Source: an uncultured Bacteroidales bacterium (GTDB lineage Bacteria > Bacteroidota > Bacteroidia > Bacteroidales > Bacteroidaceae). From it: DNA of 64,000 bases. Shown here in pieces: positions 51,001 through 57,100 of this stretch. How positions within the stretch are numbered: position 1 is the first letter of the stretch; each line of letters begins with the position of its first letter. The notes under the pieces are model-generated. The model made no database searches, had not been told where the DNA came from, and saw only the letters and a list, made by a program, of their open reading frames with translations. Location of the stretch: the NCBI GenBank assembly GCA_902775975.1, contig CACYOC010000004.1:1-64000 (forward strand), written 5' to 3'. Both the position numbers and the translations under genes were made by a program.

Positions 51001-52164
51001 AATTATAAAGGTCTCGTCACTTCCTGGGAGGAACCCACCGCTGCCTACTATATGTATCGCCAGCGCTATGCCACCACCACTCCCGACGTTTCTCCAGCGG
51101 GTACTCTCCCCACCGCTGCCGACCGCAACCGCGACCTCGTAAAAGGTGCTGAGGACTATCATTACCTCTACCGCATCAACTGCGGAGGTGATGCCTTCAC
51201 CGACGAGTTCGGACAGCAGTGGCAAGCCGATGACACGCTCTTTAGCCACTCATGGGGACAGGATTTCGAGGGCATCCATGCTCTACAGGCGTCACAGCGC
51301 CATATCACTAACGACATTCGTGGCACACAGAGCGACGAGCTGTTCCAGTTCTTCCGCTTCGGTCGGCACCGTCTATGGTACGACCTGCCAGTCAATAGCA
51401 CCACAGTGCCCGACGATTCATCGTCGGTTCTCTACCGCGTCGAGCTCTACTTCTGCGAACCGTGGCACGGCCGTGACGCTTCTGAAACCGCTGACTACGA
51501 AGGGCTGCGCATCTTCGATGTCGCCGTCAATGGAAAAACCGTTGTCAACGACCTTGACCCGTGGGCAGAGGCTGGCTATTGCGGAGCCTTAAAGCGTGTG
51601 GTGTATGCCAAGGCGAAGAACGGTCGGTTACGCATCTCCTTCCCCGAAGTGAAGGCTGGTCAGGCGGTTATCTGTGGCATAGCGGTTGCCTGCACCACAG
51701 ACACTCCTCTCACCTCTCACCTATCACCTCTCACCTCTAACGCTTGGCATGCCCTCGATACTGACACCATTGCTAAATTGCCGAAAGAACTGTTACCTGC
51801 CGACACCGAGGCACGCCCAGCCAGCGTCTATGAGCCTTCGAGTGCCAAAGACCTCAAAGCTCATGATATCAAGTTGAACACCCAAAGTCAAAAAGGCACC
51901 ACTTTCCTCATCACCCCTGGCTTGGGTCAAGAGTATGCCCTGCGCTTCCGCTATAAGAACACAACAGGCGAGCCCGTCACCGCCCGCATGACCGTCATTG
52001 ACTCAAAGCAGGCTGTGCTGGTGGACTGCAACGTGACGTTCCCGCCGACGCCCAACAAGTGGAAGATGCTCTCTACCACCACCGGAACGCAAATCAATGC
52101 TGGTACCTATCAACTGCGCATCGAGACAGACCAGGTGGAGTTCAAGGAGGTGGAAATACAATGA
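48022..52164 (+). CDS. Multidomain glycosidase: N-terminal five-bladed-propeller domain (GH137-like), GH2, malectin-like and CBM-like domains
   Basis: This 1380-residue exported protein has a signal peptide (1-20) and an N-terminal propeller-like domain (about 35-405; DCPTVFRVGKQWLMTY, TWLATSDDLLHWQ, NNDQQRGIAVATS). The GH2 sandwich and barrel follow (about 410-1010), with acid/base Glu843 in LQNES and probable nucleophile Glu913 in NGEYG. A malectin-like domain (about 1050-1225) starts INCGGDAF, and a C-terminal beta domain (about 1255-1380) ends the chain. The pairing resembles BT0996, which joins a GH137 beta-L-arabinofuranosidase with a GH2 beta-glucuronidase acting on RG-II; that comparison is from memory. 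Several palindromic elements interrupt linkers. It is convergent with the CotH gene. Confidence 0.8.
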   Translation: MKRIQTVLIFLLTVLSGFAAKGKNTIASGSAADIPADVMNRIYQEVRTPYKYGMVVAPADNYHKIDCPTVFRVGKQWLMTYVVYNGKDGLDGRGYETWLATSDDLLHWQTQGRLLSYPADTARWDANQRGGFPALIDWKWGGSYGISKYKGNYWMTYIGGHGTGYEAVREPLNIGMAWTNGDITQAHEWQTTDQPLLSIKDKDVQWWEQLTQYKSTIYEVKKEKRKGKNTLPPEIRKYRFLMFYNAGGINPANDLKAERIGIAVSNDLKKWKRLKTNPVYYHEAPGIITGDAQIVRMSPPATTPNVSPSGSPLYVMFYFSAYNPDRKYNAYNTFAVSRDLIHWQDWTGADLIVPSKTYDEMFAHKSYVVKHDGVVYHFYCAVNNDQQRGIAVATSVPMGRSEVRFPEPERKGRRIITSLNDDWTARCTVAHDSVVSVNLPHNFDDYYGYRQLRHGNLHGKATYNKVFNTEKRDGRRYFLQFEGVGSYAQVILNGHKYPEELVGRTVWTLDVTDRLKNGENKLQVNVNHPAMETASPWACGGCSSEWGFSEGSQPFGIFRPVTLIETDAVRIEPFGVHIWNNAACDSVFIETEIKNYTEEQQTIELVNKFSLASGKQVFRRAETLILKAGDSKTFRMAERIENAHRWSISDPYLYTLATMIKRIVPSEGNGIAAKIATTDEVRTPFGIRSISWPVLRQRLSRSASAAVPDAPAAVPDAPAAVPDGLPSVDNRFYLNGQPVFINGTCEYEHLLGQSHAFTPEQIRSRMKQITNAGFNALREAHQPHNLLYQQLCDEQGVLFWSQFSAHIWYDTHKFRNTFKRMLVRWIKERRNSPSIILWGLQNESVLPKKFAEECSDIIRSLDPTCRDQRAITTCNGGEGTDWNVIQNWSGTYGGSADNYDNELLQPQQLLNGEYGAWRTLDLHGDAKYSEESFTALLEKKARLAEKAYTVAGDSAAGNPGVCGHFQWIFNSHDNPGRVQPDGALRRIDKIGPINYKGLVTSWEEPTAAYYMYRQRYATTTPDVSPAGTLPTAADRNRDLVKGAEDYHYLYRINCGGDAFTDEFGQQWQADDTLFSHSWGQDFEGIHALQASQRHITNDIRGTQSDELFQFFRFGRHRLWYDLPVNSTTVPDDSSSVLYRVELYFCEPWHGRDASETADYEGLRIFDVAVNGKTVVNDLDPWAEAGYCGALKRVVYAKAKNGRLRISFPEVKAGQAVICGIAVACTTDTPLTSHLSPLTSNAWHALDTDTIAKLPKELLPADTEARPASVYEPSSAKDLKAHDIKLNTQSQKGTTFLITPGLGQEYALRFRYKNTTGEPVTARMTVIDSKQAVLVDCNVTFPPTPNKWKMLSTTTGTQINAGTYQLRIETDQVEFKEVEIQ
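48066..48118 (+). repeat. Paired palindromes at the signal-peptide junction
   Basis: AGCGG/CCGCT with loop TTTTG (48067-48081) and CAGCGG/CCGCTG with loop TTCTG (48102-48118) are separated by AAGGGTAAAAATACAATAG. The paired layout with an A-rich spacer repeats that of the 60-bp unit in the GH78 gene. Translation gives SGFAAKGKNTIASGSAAD just after the hydrophobic core of the signal peptide. Confidence 0.85.
48931..48950 (+). repeat. Degenerate palindromic element in the propeller domain
   Basis: CCCAATG/CATCGGG with loop TTTCTC has one mismatch. It is preceded by GCCACCACT and translated TTPNVSPSG. It appears to be a diverged copy of the 46213 and 44445 type. Confidence 0.75.
49309..49329 (+). 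repeat. Perfect 8-5-8 palindrome at the propeller-GH2 junction
   Basis: GCTCACGA/TCGTGAGC with loop TTCCG, encoding AHDSVVS within the first strand of the GH2 sandwich. The dimensions equal those of the 20175 and 46723 elements, though the reading pattern differs, so common origin is less certain. Confidence 0.6.
50136..50206 (+). repeat. 21-bp repeat ending in a hairpin, GH2 region
   Basis: Two units of TGCCCGACGCTCCAGCAGCAG follow a partial one, then a palindrome CCGACGG/CCGTCGG with loop GTTA (50186-50203). Translation is AAVPDAPAAVPDAPAAVPDG then LPSV, located between the GH2 sandwich and barrel (before NRFYLNGQPVF). As at 43544, the repeat unit contains the left arm of the closing hairpin. 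Confidence 0.93.
51082..51101 (+). repeat. Degenerate palindromic element before the malectin domain
   Basis: CCCGACG with CAGCGGG and loop TTTCTC, preceded by GCCACCACCACT, translated TTTPDVSPAG. The arms no longer match fully, but flanks and frame agree with the 46213 element. Confidence 0.7.
51410..51427 (+). repeat. Palindrome inside the malectin-like domain
   Basis: CCGACGA/TCGTCGG with loop TTCA, in the context AGTGCC..GGTT that also surrounds the hairpin at 50186. It encodes VPDDSSSV between WYDLPVNST and LYRVELYF. Two paired substitutions against the 50186 copy retain the stem. Confidence 0.85.
51706..51740 (+). repeat. Heptamer satellite in the propeller-GH2 gene
   Basis: Five heptamers of the type CCTCTCA/CCTATCA/CCTCTAA, translated as PLTSHLSPLTSN, at the linker after the malectin-like domain. 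It belongs to the CACC-core heptamer class seen in dnaG. Confidence 0.9.
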
Positions 52165-52167
52165 AAG

Positions 52168-53898
52168 TTACTTAATCACTACCTTGCGATGATGATAGAT
52201 GTAAATGCCCTTCGGAAGTGAAGTGGCAGAAGAAATGCGGCGACCGTCAAGCGAATAGACTGCAGGGCGGTCGTCATTATTACGAGAAGAGACAACAGCA
52301 CTGATATCCGTAGCCTCACCCCATTGGTTGCGAAGGAAAGTAGATTTCTGAGCAATGGAGTTCTTGAATTGGTCGCGACGGTTCTGGATATTGCCTTGGC
52401 TATATTGCGGCCAACGCTTTCCATCACAAGCGGCAGCAGCTGATATCTGGTCAACAAAAGCATCGATGAAGTTGCCAAGGGAGGCATAGTCGTTGGCAAT
52501 GAATGACAACCAACGTTTAGCGACTGCTGCCTGGAAACGCGGATAGCGGGATATCTCTCCTATCCAGTTCTGTCCGAAGGGCGAGTCGTGATAAATAAAC
52601 TTGCCAAGTCCGCGACGGAAGGAATTGCCAAAGTCCCAAACAGGACCGAACACCAGCTTCGTATTCTCGCCACGGTCTTTGTGCAGGTAACAGCTGCCAT
52701 GAAACGACTCACCGTTGTCCATTATCTCCTGCACGATGTAGAAGGCTACCAACGCCTCCATGTCGATATAGTTCTCCCACAGCGTACTGTTTTTATCACT
52801 ATTGTAGATGGCATCGTCAGCTGCCTGCAAGTATTGGGTAAGGTAGTTTTTCTGCTCATCGGACAACACTTCAGGAGAATGGTAGGTAAAGCGCAACAAG
52901 GCACCATTACCCTCCGTCATGCGTATCTGACAGTCATCGTCGTAGTTGTCTATTTCCAACAGCCAGCCGCCGGTGATATTCTCGGGATTGGTCTCACCGT
53001 CGTTCTGCTCGACGATGTTCACACGGTTAGCATCGACGCGAATCTGTTCCGTCATCATATACAAACCGATGTAATCGCCATTGAGCACCACTTCCACGGG
53101 GCGTTGCTCCGGAGTATATGCCAGTCCTAAGCGACGACTCAGTTCAAAACCGACGGTATTGCGAAGGAACGCCAGATTGTCGTCGGCATGTGCCAACAAC
53201 GTGAAATGCTTGCTGCTCTTCATACCTAAAGGCTTTGCCTTGGCCGCGAGTTTCAAGCGGTAGGGCTTTTTATCAAAGCCGGTCCAAGTGTAGTTGCCGC
53301 GACCTTTTATCTGCAGGGGCAGCGGTGCCTCGGCACTGCCTATCGACTCGTAGTCCTCCAAACCTTGGTTGTCAAGATAATAGGAACCTGACACGTAGGT
53401 TTCTTTCGACGTGACAGGGGCTTCGGTATTGATGAAAAGTACGGGCAGCGTTCCCGACCAGTCATGCTCAGGCTCCGGTTGAGGTTGCGGAGTTTCACCA
53501 CTCACAGGAGTAATGACAAACTGCATGGTGGAGGGAACAATGGTTATCGTGTAATGCGTAATGCCGTCGCTGTTGGGCAACCGCCATGCGCCACCTTCGC
53601 CATATACCATCTCGCCCGACAGTTCGCGACAGTCATCGTAAGGAGCATTGAGCAGATAGTGCCAGAAATGGTCTGAGCTGTATGCCGAGGCGGGGGCAAT
53701 CTTAAACCACCCATCGTCACCATTAGCAGGAACGGTGATGGCCCACGACTTCTCATCGGAAGATAAGGTAAGGGGGTAGCTCTTGTCGGTGGTACTCCAC
53801 CCGTTAAGCCACCCCACCAGATAGTAGGCATTCTCCTCTTCTGCCAATACTGGTGATGTGCTGACCAGTGCAGCAAGCAATAGCAGGAGAAATCTCAT
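52168..53898 (-). CDS. Secreted CotH-domain protein with N-terminal SusE/F-like module
   Basis: This 576-residue exported protein has a signal peptide (about 1-19). A beta domain (about 25-120, YYLVGWLNGWSTTDKSY) resembles starch-binding SusE/SusF modules, and a Pro/Gln linker (PQPQPEPE) follows. The CotH domain (about 150-480) has GRGNYTWTGFDKKPYRLKL and NGDYIGLYMMTEQIR. The tail (VYSLDGRRI.SLPKGIYI) is of the sorting-tail kind common in Bacteroidota. CotH proteins include atypical protein kinases and scaffold proteins; bacterial secreted members are little characterised. The start overlaps the stop of the lysine-rich gene by one base (TAATG), so translation is probably coupled. Confidence 0.85.
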   Translation of the reverse strand: MRFLLLLLAALVSTSPVLAEEENAYYLVGWLNGWSTTDKSYPLTLSSDEKSWAITVPANGDDGWFKIAPASAYSSDHFWHYLLNAPYDDCRELSGEMVYGEGGAWRLPNSDGITHYTITIVPSTMQFVITPVSGETPQPQPEPEHDWSGTLPVLFINTEAPVTSKETYVSGSYYLDNQGLEDYESIGSAEAPLPLQIKGRGNYTWTGFDKKPYRLKLAAKAKPLGMKSSKHFTLLAHADDNLAFLRNTVGFELSRRLGLAYTPEQRPVEVVLNGDYIGLYMMTEQIRVDANRVNIVEQNDGETNPENITGGWLLEIDNYDDDCQIRMTEGNGALLRFTYHSPEVLSDEQKNYLTQYLQAADDAIYNSDKNSTLWENYIDMEALVAFYIVQEIMDNGESFHGSCYLHKDRGENTKLVFGPVWDFGNSFRRGLGKFIYHDSPFGQNWIGEISRYPRFQAAVAKRWLSFIANDYASLGNFIDAFVDQISAAAACDGKRWPQYSQGNIQNRRDQFKNSIAQKSTFLRNQWGEATDISAVVSSRNNDDRPAVYSLDGRRISSATSLPKGIYIYHHRKVVIK

Positions 53899-54464
53899 TA
53901 AGCAGCTTTCTTGATAAAGCGACCTTTCTCGTCACGAGCAGGAGTCGTGGCCTTCTTCTCGGTCTTGGCCTTCTTGGCAGCAGCCTTCTTCTCGGTCTTT
54001 ACCTTCTTCTCAGCGGCTTTCTTCTCAGTCTTAGCTTTCTTTTCAGTCTTAGCTTTCTTTTCAGCAGCCTTCTTCTCGGTCTCTGCCTTCTTTACGAAGC
54101 GACCCTTCTCGTCACGGGCGGGAGTTGCTGGCTTCTTGGCTGTCTCTGTTTTCTTGACAAAACGTCCCTTCTCGTCGCGGGCGGGAGTATTGGTCTTCTT
54201 AGCTACCGGCGCTGCCTTCTTGGCTGGAGCTGCTTTCTTGGCTGGAGCTGCTGTACCATAGCAACGCGTACACTCATGGCGTCCCATCTTCTTTGCCTCA
54301 GCCATAGTAACACTCTTCACGTTCTTTGAATTGGTGAGGTAGCTGCATGACTTGTTCTTGTGATAGGCTACGGCACCATCGCCAGTAGAAACATACACAG
54401 ACTGTGCGCTGGCTGTTGCTGCCATGCAAACCAATGCTACGAGGGTCATTAAAAACTTCTTCAT
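53898..54464 (-). CDS. Secreted lysine-rich protein with a small Cys/His metal-binding-like domain
   Basis: This 188-residue exported protein has a signal peptide (1-20). A compact domain follows (about 22-70) with His35, Cys40, Cys65 and Cys68 in the pattern YHKNKSC.YL, AEAKKMGRHECTRC, as in small Ada-like metal-binding domains. The tail (72-188) consists of Lys, Ala, Glu and Thr, reminiscent of histone H1. Three copies of TPARDEKGRF(V/I)KK lie at 93-105, 114-126 and 174-186. The polybasic tail could bind DNA, LPS or acidic pectin outside the cell; function is unknown. The stop overlaps the CotH start. It has a good promoter. Confidence 0.85.
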   Translation of the reverse strand: MKKFLMTLVALVCMAATASAQSVYVSTGDGAVAYHKNKSCSYLTNSKNVKSVTMAEAKKMGRHECTRCYGTAAPAKKAAPAKKAAPVAKKTNTPARDEKGRFVKKTETAKKPATPARDEKGRFVKKAETEKKAAEKKAKTEKKAKTEKKAAEKKVKTEKKAAAKKAKTEKKATTPARDEKGRFIKKAA

Positions 54465-54503
54465 CTTCGTTAAGTGTTTTAAGGGTTAGACATATTCTGC
54501 GGG

Positions 54504-54535
54504 CAAAGATACAAAAAAGTGAGAACATTGCAAAA
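54504..54535 (-). promoter_or_regulatory. Promoter of the lysine-rich protein/CotH operon
   Basis: On the minus strand -7 TATCTTTG (54504-54511) is preceded by TTTTG (54531-54535) with 19 bp between. Transcription would begin about 35 bp ahead of the ATG at 54464. Confidence 0.8.
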
Positions 54536-54557
54536 CAAAAAGGACTTTTTTTACTAC

Positions 54558-54591
54558 ACAAAAAAACATGTGACTCGGAAGGAGCCACATG
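54558..54591 (-). terminator. Intrinsic terminator of the lipoprotein/OmpA transcript
   Basis: On the minus strand the stem CATGTGGCTC/GAGTCACATG (54567-54591, loop CTTCC, one mismatch) is followed by seven T residues. It lies 26 bp after the stop codon of the lipoprotein gene. Confidence 0.85.
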
Positions 54592-54616
54592 CTTTGAGAT
54601 TATTTCCAACTATGTA

Positions 54617-55741
54617 TTAGTCGTTGCTACCGCCGCTGTGAGTAGGAACAACGGGTTTGGTAGGCTCAGTCTGAGCAGGATCAGAGGTAACATCCATGTG
54701 AATGGCTCCATAGAGCTTGAAGGAGAAAGTGCGCTGACCAGACTGCATCTCAACTACCTGAACGTCCTGATAAACTCTGTAAGTACCAGTACCAGTCATA
54801 TCGTACTCGATAGACTTATTGCTAGACTTTAACTCACTACCAAACAGAGAACTGATAGTAGTCTTAATGATACCAGTCTCGCGAGTTTCGAAACCAGCCT
54901 TCTCAGCATAAGAAATCTTGTTTCTACCACTGATCAGACTACCAGTTGAGAGGTCCTCAGTTGAAGCAGTAACCTTCGTAACCTTCACATTCATGATGAT
55001 ATCCCATACAGAGAAGTGAGGCATCTTAGCGGTCAGCTTAGTACCAGAGAAAGTACACTCGGGCTTCTCAGTACCAGCAGCATTCTGAACAAAAACATCT
55101 GTATTCTCAGCACCTGGGAGGTCTGTAACAACTTCAACAGCGGGGTTGAAGGTAGCACCCTCGGGCTTACAATCCAAAGACAGAGAAGCGGGAGCATAAG
55201 TTTTACCCTCAACAACCTTCTGCAGAGGAGCAGCCTTGCTGTACAGCGTCAGAGCCAGCTGCTTGCTATTCAGAGCGTAAGTCAAGGCAGCAGGAATGGT
55301 CACGTTAGACTGTGCAGACAGGTAAGTATCGGAAGTAGAAGCGTCAGAACCACCAGAAATGGTAACACCAGCGTTCAGTGTCCTAACAGTTAAATCGATA
55401 GCAACCAAGGTCTTACCAGCAAAATCAACCTTCACATTCTGGTCGATAACACTACCGCCAGTCAGAACAACGTTCTTACCGTCAGCAACATTCTCGAAAG
55501 TATAGACCTTACCACTGACAGAAGTTGCGGTAGCGCCATTATATTTCAGAGTTGCGCCCAGAGGCAGATTTTCAGAAACTGTCACAATCAGCGTCTTAGG
55601 TGTTGTGGTAGCGATATCAACGGAAGTTACCTTTACTGCGGGTGCGGGAGCAGCCTCATGCTTGCTGTGACAAGAAGTCATAGAAACAGCAACAAGAGCA
55701 CCTACAGCCAACACGAAGAAATTCTTTGCAATCTTTTTCAT
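54617..55741 (-). CDS. Lipoprotein with beta-rich repeats, unknown function
   Basis: This 374-residue protein has a signal sequence and lipobox VSMTSC (Cys24), then a Pro/Ala linker. Two beta-sandwich-like segments follow (about 37-125 and 130-280, rich in Val/Thr) and a C-terminal part ending GTYRVYQDVQVVEMQSGQ. I recognise no family with confidence. It lies 35 bp after the OmpA-type gene on the same strand and shares its terminator, so it is likely co-expressed and surface-exposed. Confidence 0.75.
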   Translation of the reverse strand: MKKIAKNFFVLAVGALVAVSMTSCHSKHEAAPAPAVKVTSVDIATTTPKTLIVTVSENLPLGATLKYNGATATSVSGKVYTFENVADGKNVVLTGGSVIDQNVKVDFAGKTLVAIDLTVRTLNAGVTISGGSDASTSDTYLSAQSNVTIPAALTYALNSKQLALTLYSKAAPLQKVVEGKTYAPASLSLDCKPEGATFNPAVEVVTDLPGAENTDVFVQNAAGTEKPECTFSGTKLTAKMPHFSVWDIIMNVKVTKVTASTEDLSTGSLISGRNKISYAEKAGFETRETGIIKTTISSLFGSELKSSNKSIEYDMTGTGTYRVYQDVQVVEMQSGQRTFSFKLYGAIHMDVTSDPAQTEPTKPVVPTHSGGSND

Positions 55742-55776
55742 CTTCTTAATGTTTTAATGTTGTATTGGTTCTTTAT

Positions 55777-56949
55777 TTACTTAATCTCAACAGTAGCACG
55801 ACGGTTGTAAGTGATGGGGCTCAGTGTGTTCACGCCACCAGCAGCAACAGTCTCAATCTTGTCACGGCTTACACCCATCTTAACGAGCTCGTTAACAACG
55901 GTGTCAGCACGCTTCTGAGACAGCGTCTTGTTGTAGTTAGCATTACCAGTCTTGCTGTCAGCGTAACCAGTAACAACAATCTTAGCGTTGTTGTCCTTAG
56001 CAACCTTTGCCAAGTCACTAACGTTCTGCAGATCCTTCTTAGAGGCAACCTTAGACTGACCAATGTTGAAGAATACAGAAACAGGAGCAGCAATCACCTT
56101 AGTCTCGGTAACAGTCTGAACCTTGGCCTCAGCCTTGGGCTGGTTAGCCAGCATGTTCTTCAGACGAGCGTTCTCAGCCTGAGCGTCAGACAGCTGAGCG
56201 TTCAGAGCGTCGATCTGACCCTGTGACAGAGCCTTGATAGCCTCTACGTCGGGAGTCTTGTTCCAACCAGTCTTACCCAGGTTGTAAGTCAGACCAATCT
56301 CAGCAGTGAAGAAGCGATCGCAGTTCTTCATACCATCACCGTAGTTAGCAACAACGGCGCCGTTAGCAGGACGGAAAGCGTCATAGTCAGGAGCGAAGGT
56401 GTAACCCAAGTCGAGGTTCAGCAGGAAGTGCTTGCTCAGCTTCCAGGTGTTCACGATACCTGCGCTAACAGTCATTGCATAATAGTTGTTGCTCATGTTG
56501 CGGAGAACACCAGCACCAGCGTAGGGAATAAAGTTCCAAACGCGAGTGTCGCTATAGCCACAGAACATGTTGCTCAGGTTGAACATAGCCTGCTCAGAAA
56601 TGTTCCAGAACTTCACAGCGTTGGTCTTCTTGTTATCGCTCTGTACGTTACGGCCCCAGATACCAGTAGCCTTAGTACGCAGTCCGAAGCCAGGGGTAAA
56701 CCACTTACCGATAGCTACAGAAGCACCGATGTTGTTACGGAAACCCTTGAAAGGACTCTTTGAGAGTTTGGGGCTCATGCCCTGCTCCTCATTTGAATAG
56801 AAAGCGCCATAAGAGAAGTCTGCAGAAATAAACCAGTTGCTCCAGAAAGAGTTGGTAGCTACGCTATACTTCTCCGTAGGATCTGCCTGTTGTGCCATAG
56901 CATTCACAGACAAGCCAGCAACAGCCAGCATTAAGAATAACTTTTTCAT
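55777..56949 (-). CDS. OmpA family outer-membrane protein
   Basis: This 390-residue major porin-like protein has a signal peptide (about 1-20, NAMAQ), an N-terminal beta-barrel (about 25-240) and a short coiled segment (QIDALNAQLSDAQAENARL). A C-terminal OmpA domain (about 285-390) follows, with VTGYADSKTGNANYN and LSQKRADTVVNELVK for peptidoglycan binding. The frame is open to 57036, but the promoter at 56994-57025 and the signal peptide place the start at 56949. Confidence 0.92.
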   Translation of the reverse strand: MKKLFLMLAVAGLSVNAMAQQADPTEKYSVATNSFWSNWFISADFSYGAFYSNEEQGMSPKLSKSPFKGFRNNIGASVAIGKWFTPGFGLRTKATGIWGRNVQSDNKKTNAVKFWNISEQAMFNLSNMFCGYSDTRVWNFIPYAGAGVLRNMSNNYYAMTVSAGIVNTWKLSKHFLLNLDLGYTFAPDYDAFRPANGAVVANYGDGMKNCDRFFTAEIGLTYNLGKTGWNKTPDVEAIKALSQGQIDALNAQLSDAQAENARLKNMLANQPKAEAKVQTVTETKVIAAPVSVFFNIGQSKVASKKDLQNVSDLAKVAKDNNAKIVVTGYADSKTGNANYNKTLSQKRADTVVNELVKMGVSRDKIETVAAGGVNTLSPITYNRRATVEIK

Positions 56950-56993
56950 ACTACTAATAATTATAAAACATAAACTATTTCGAAATTTGTGTG

Positions 56994-57025
56994 CAAAAAT
57001 AAGGACTTTTTTTTGAATAAACAAA
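56994..57025 (-). promoter_or_regulatory. Promoter of the OmpA-type gene
   Basis: On the minus strand -7 TATTTTTG (56994-57001) is preceded by TTTG (57022-57025) at 20 bp. The leader of about 40 nt is A/T-rich. No terminator for mutL is needed here since mutL ends at 57101 from the other side, and none is obvious. Confidence 0.75.
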
Positions 57026-57100
57026 CTTTTTAACAAAAATATTAAGGAAAATGGTATATTTTTATTGTATTTGTTGCAAATAGTGAATAACTTTCCACTT

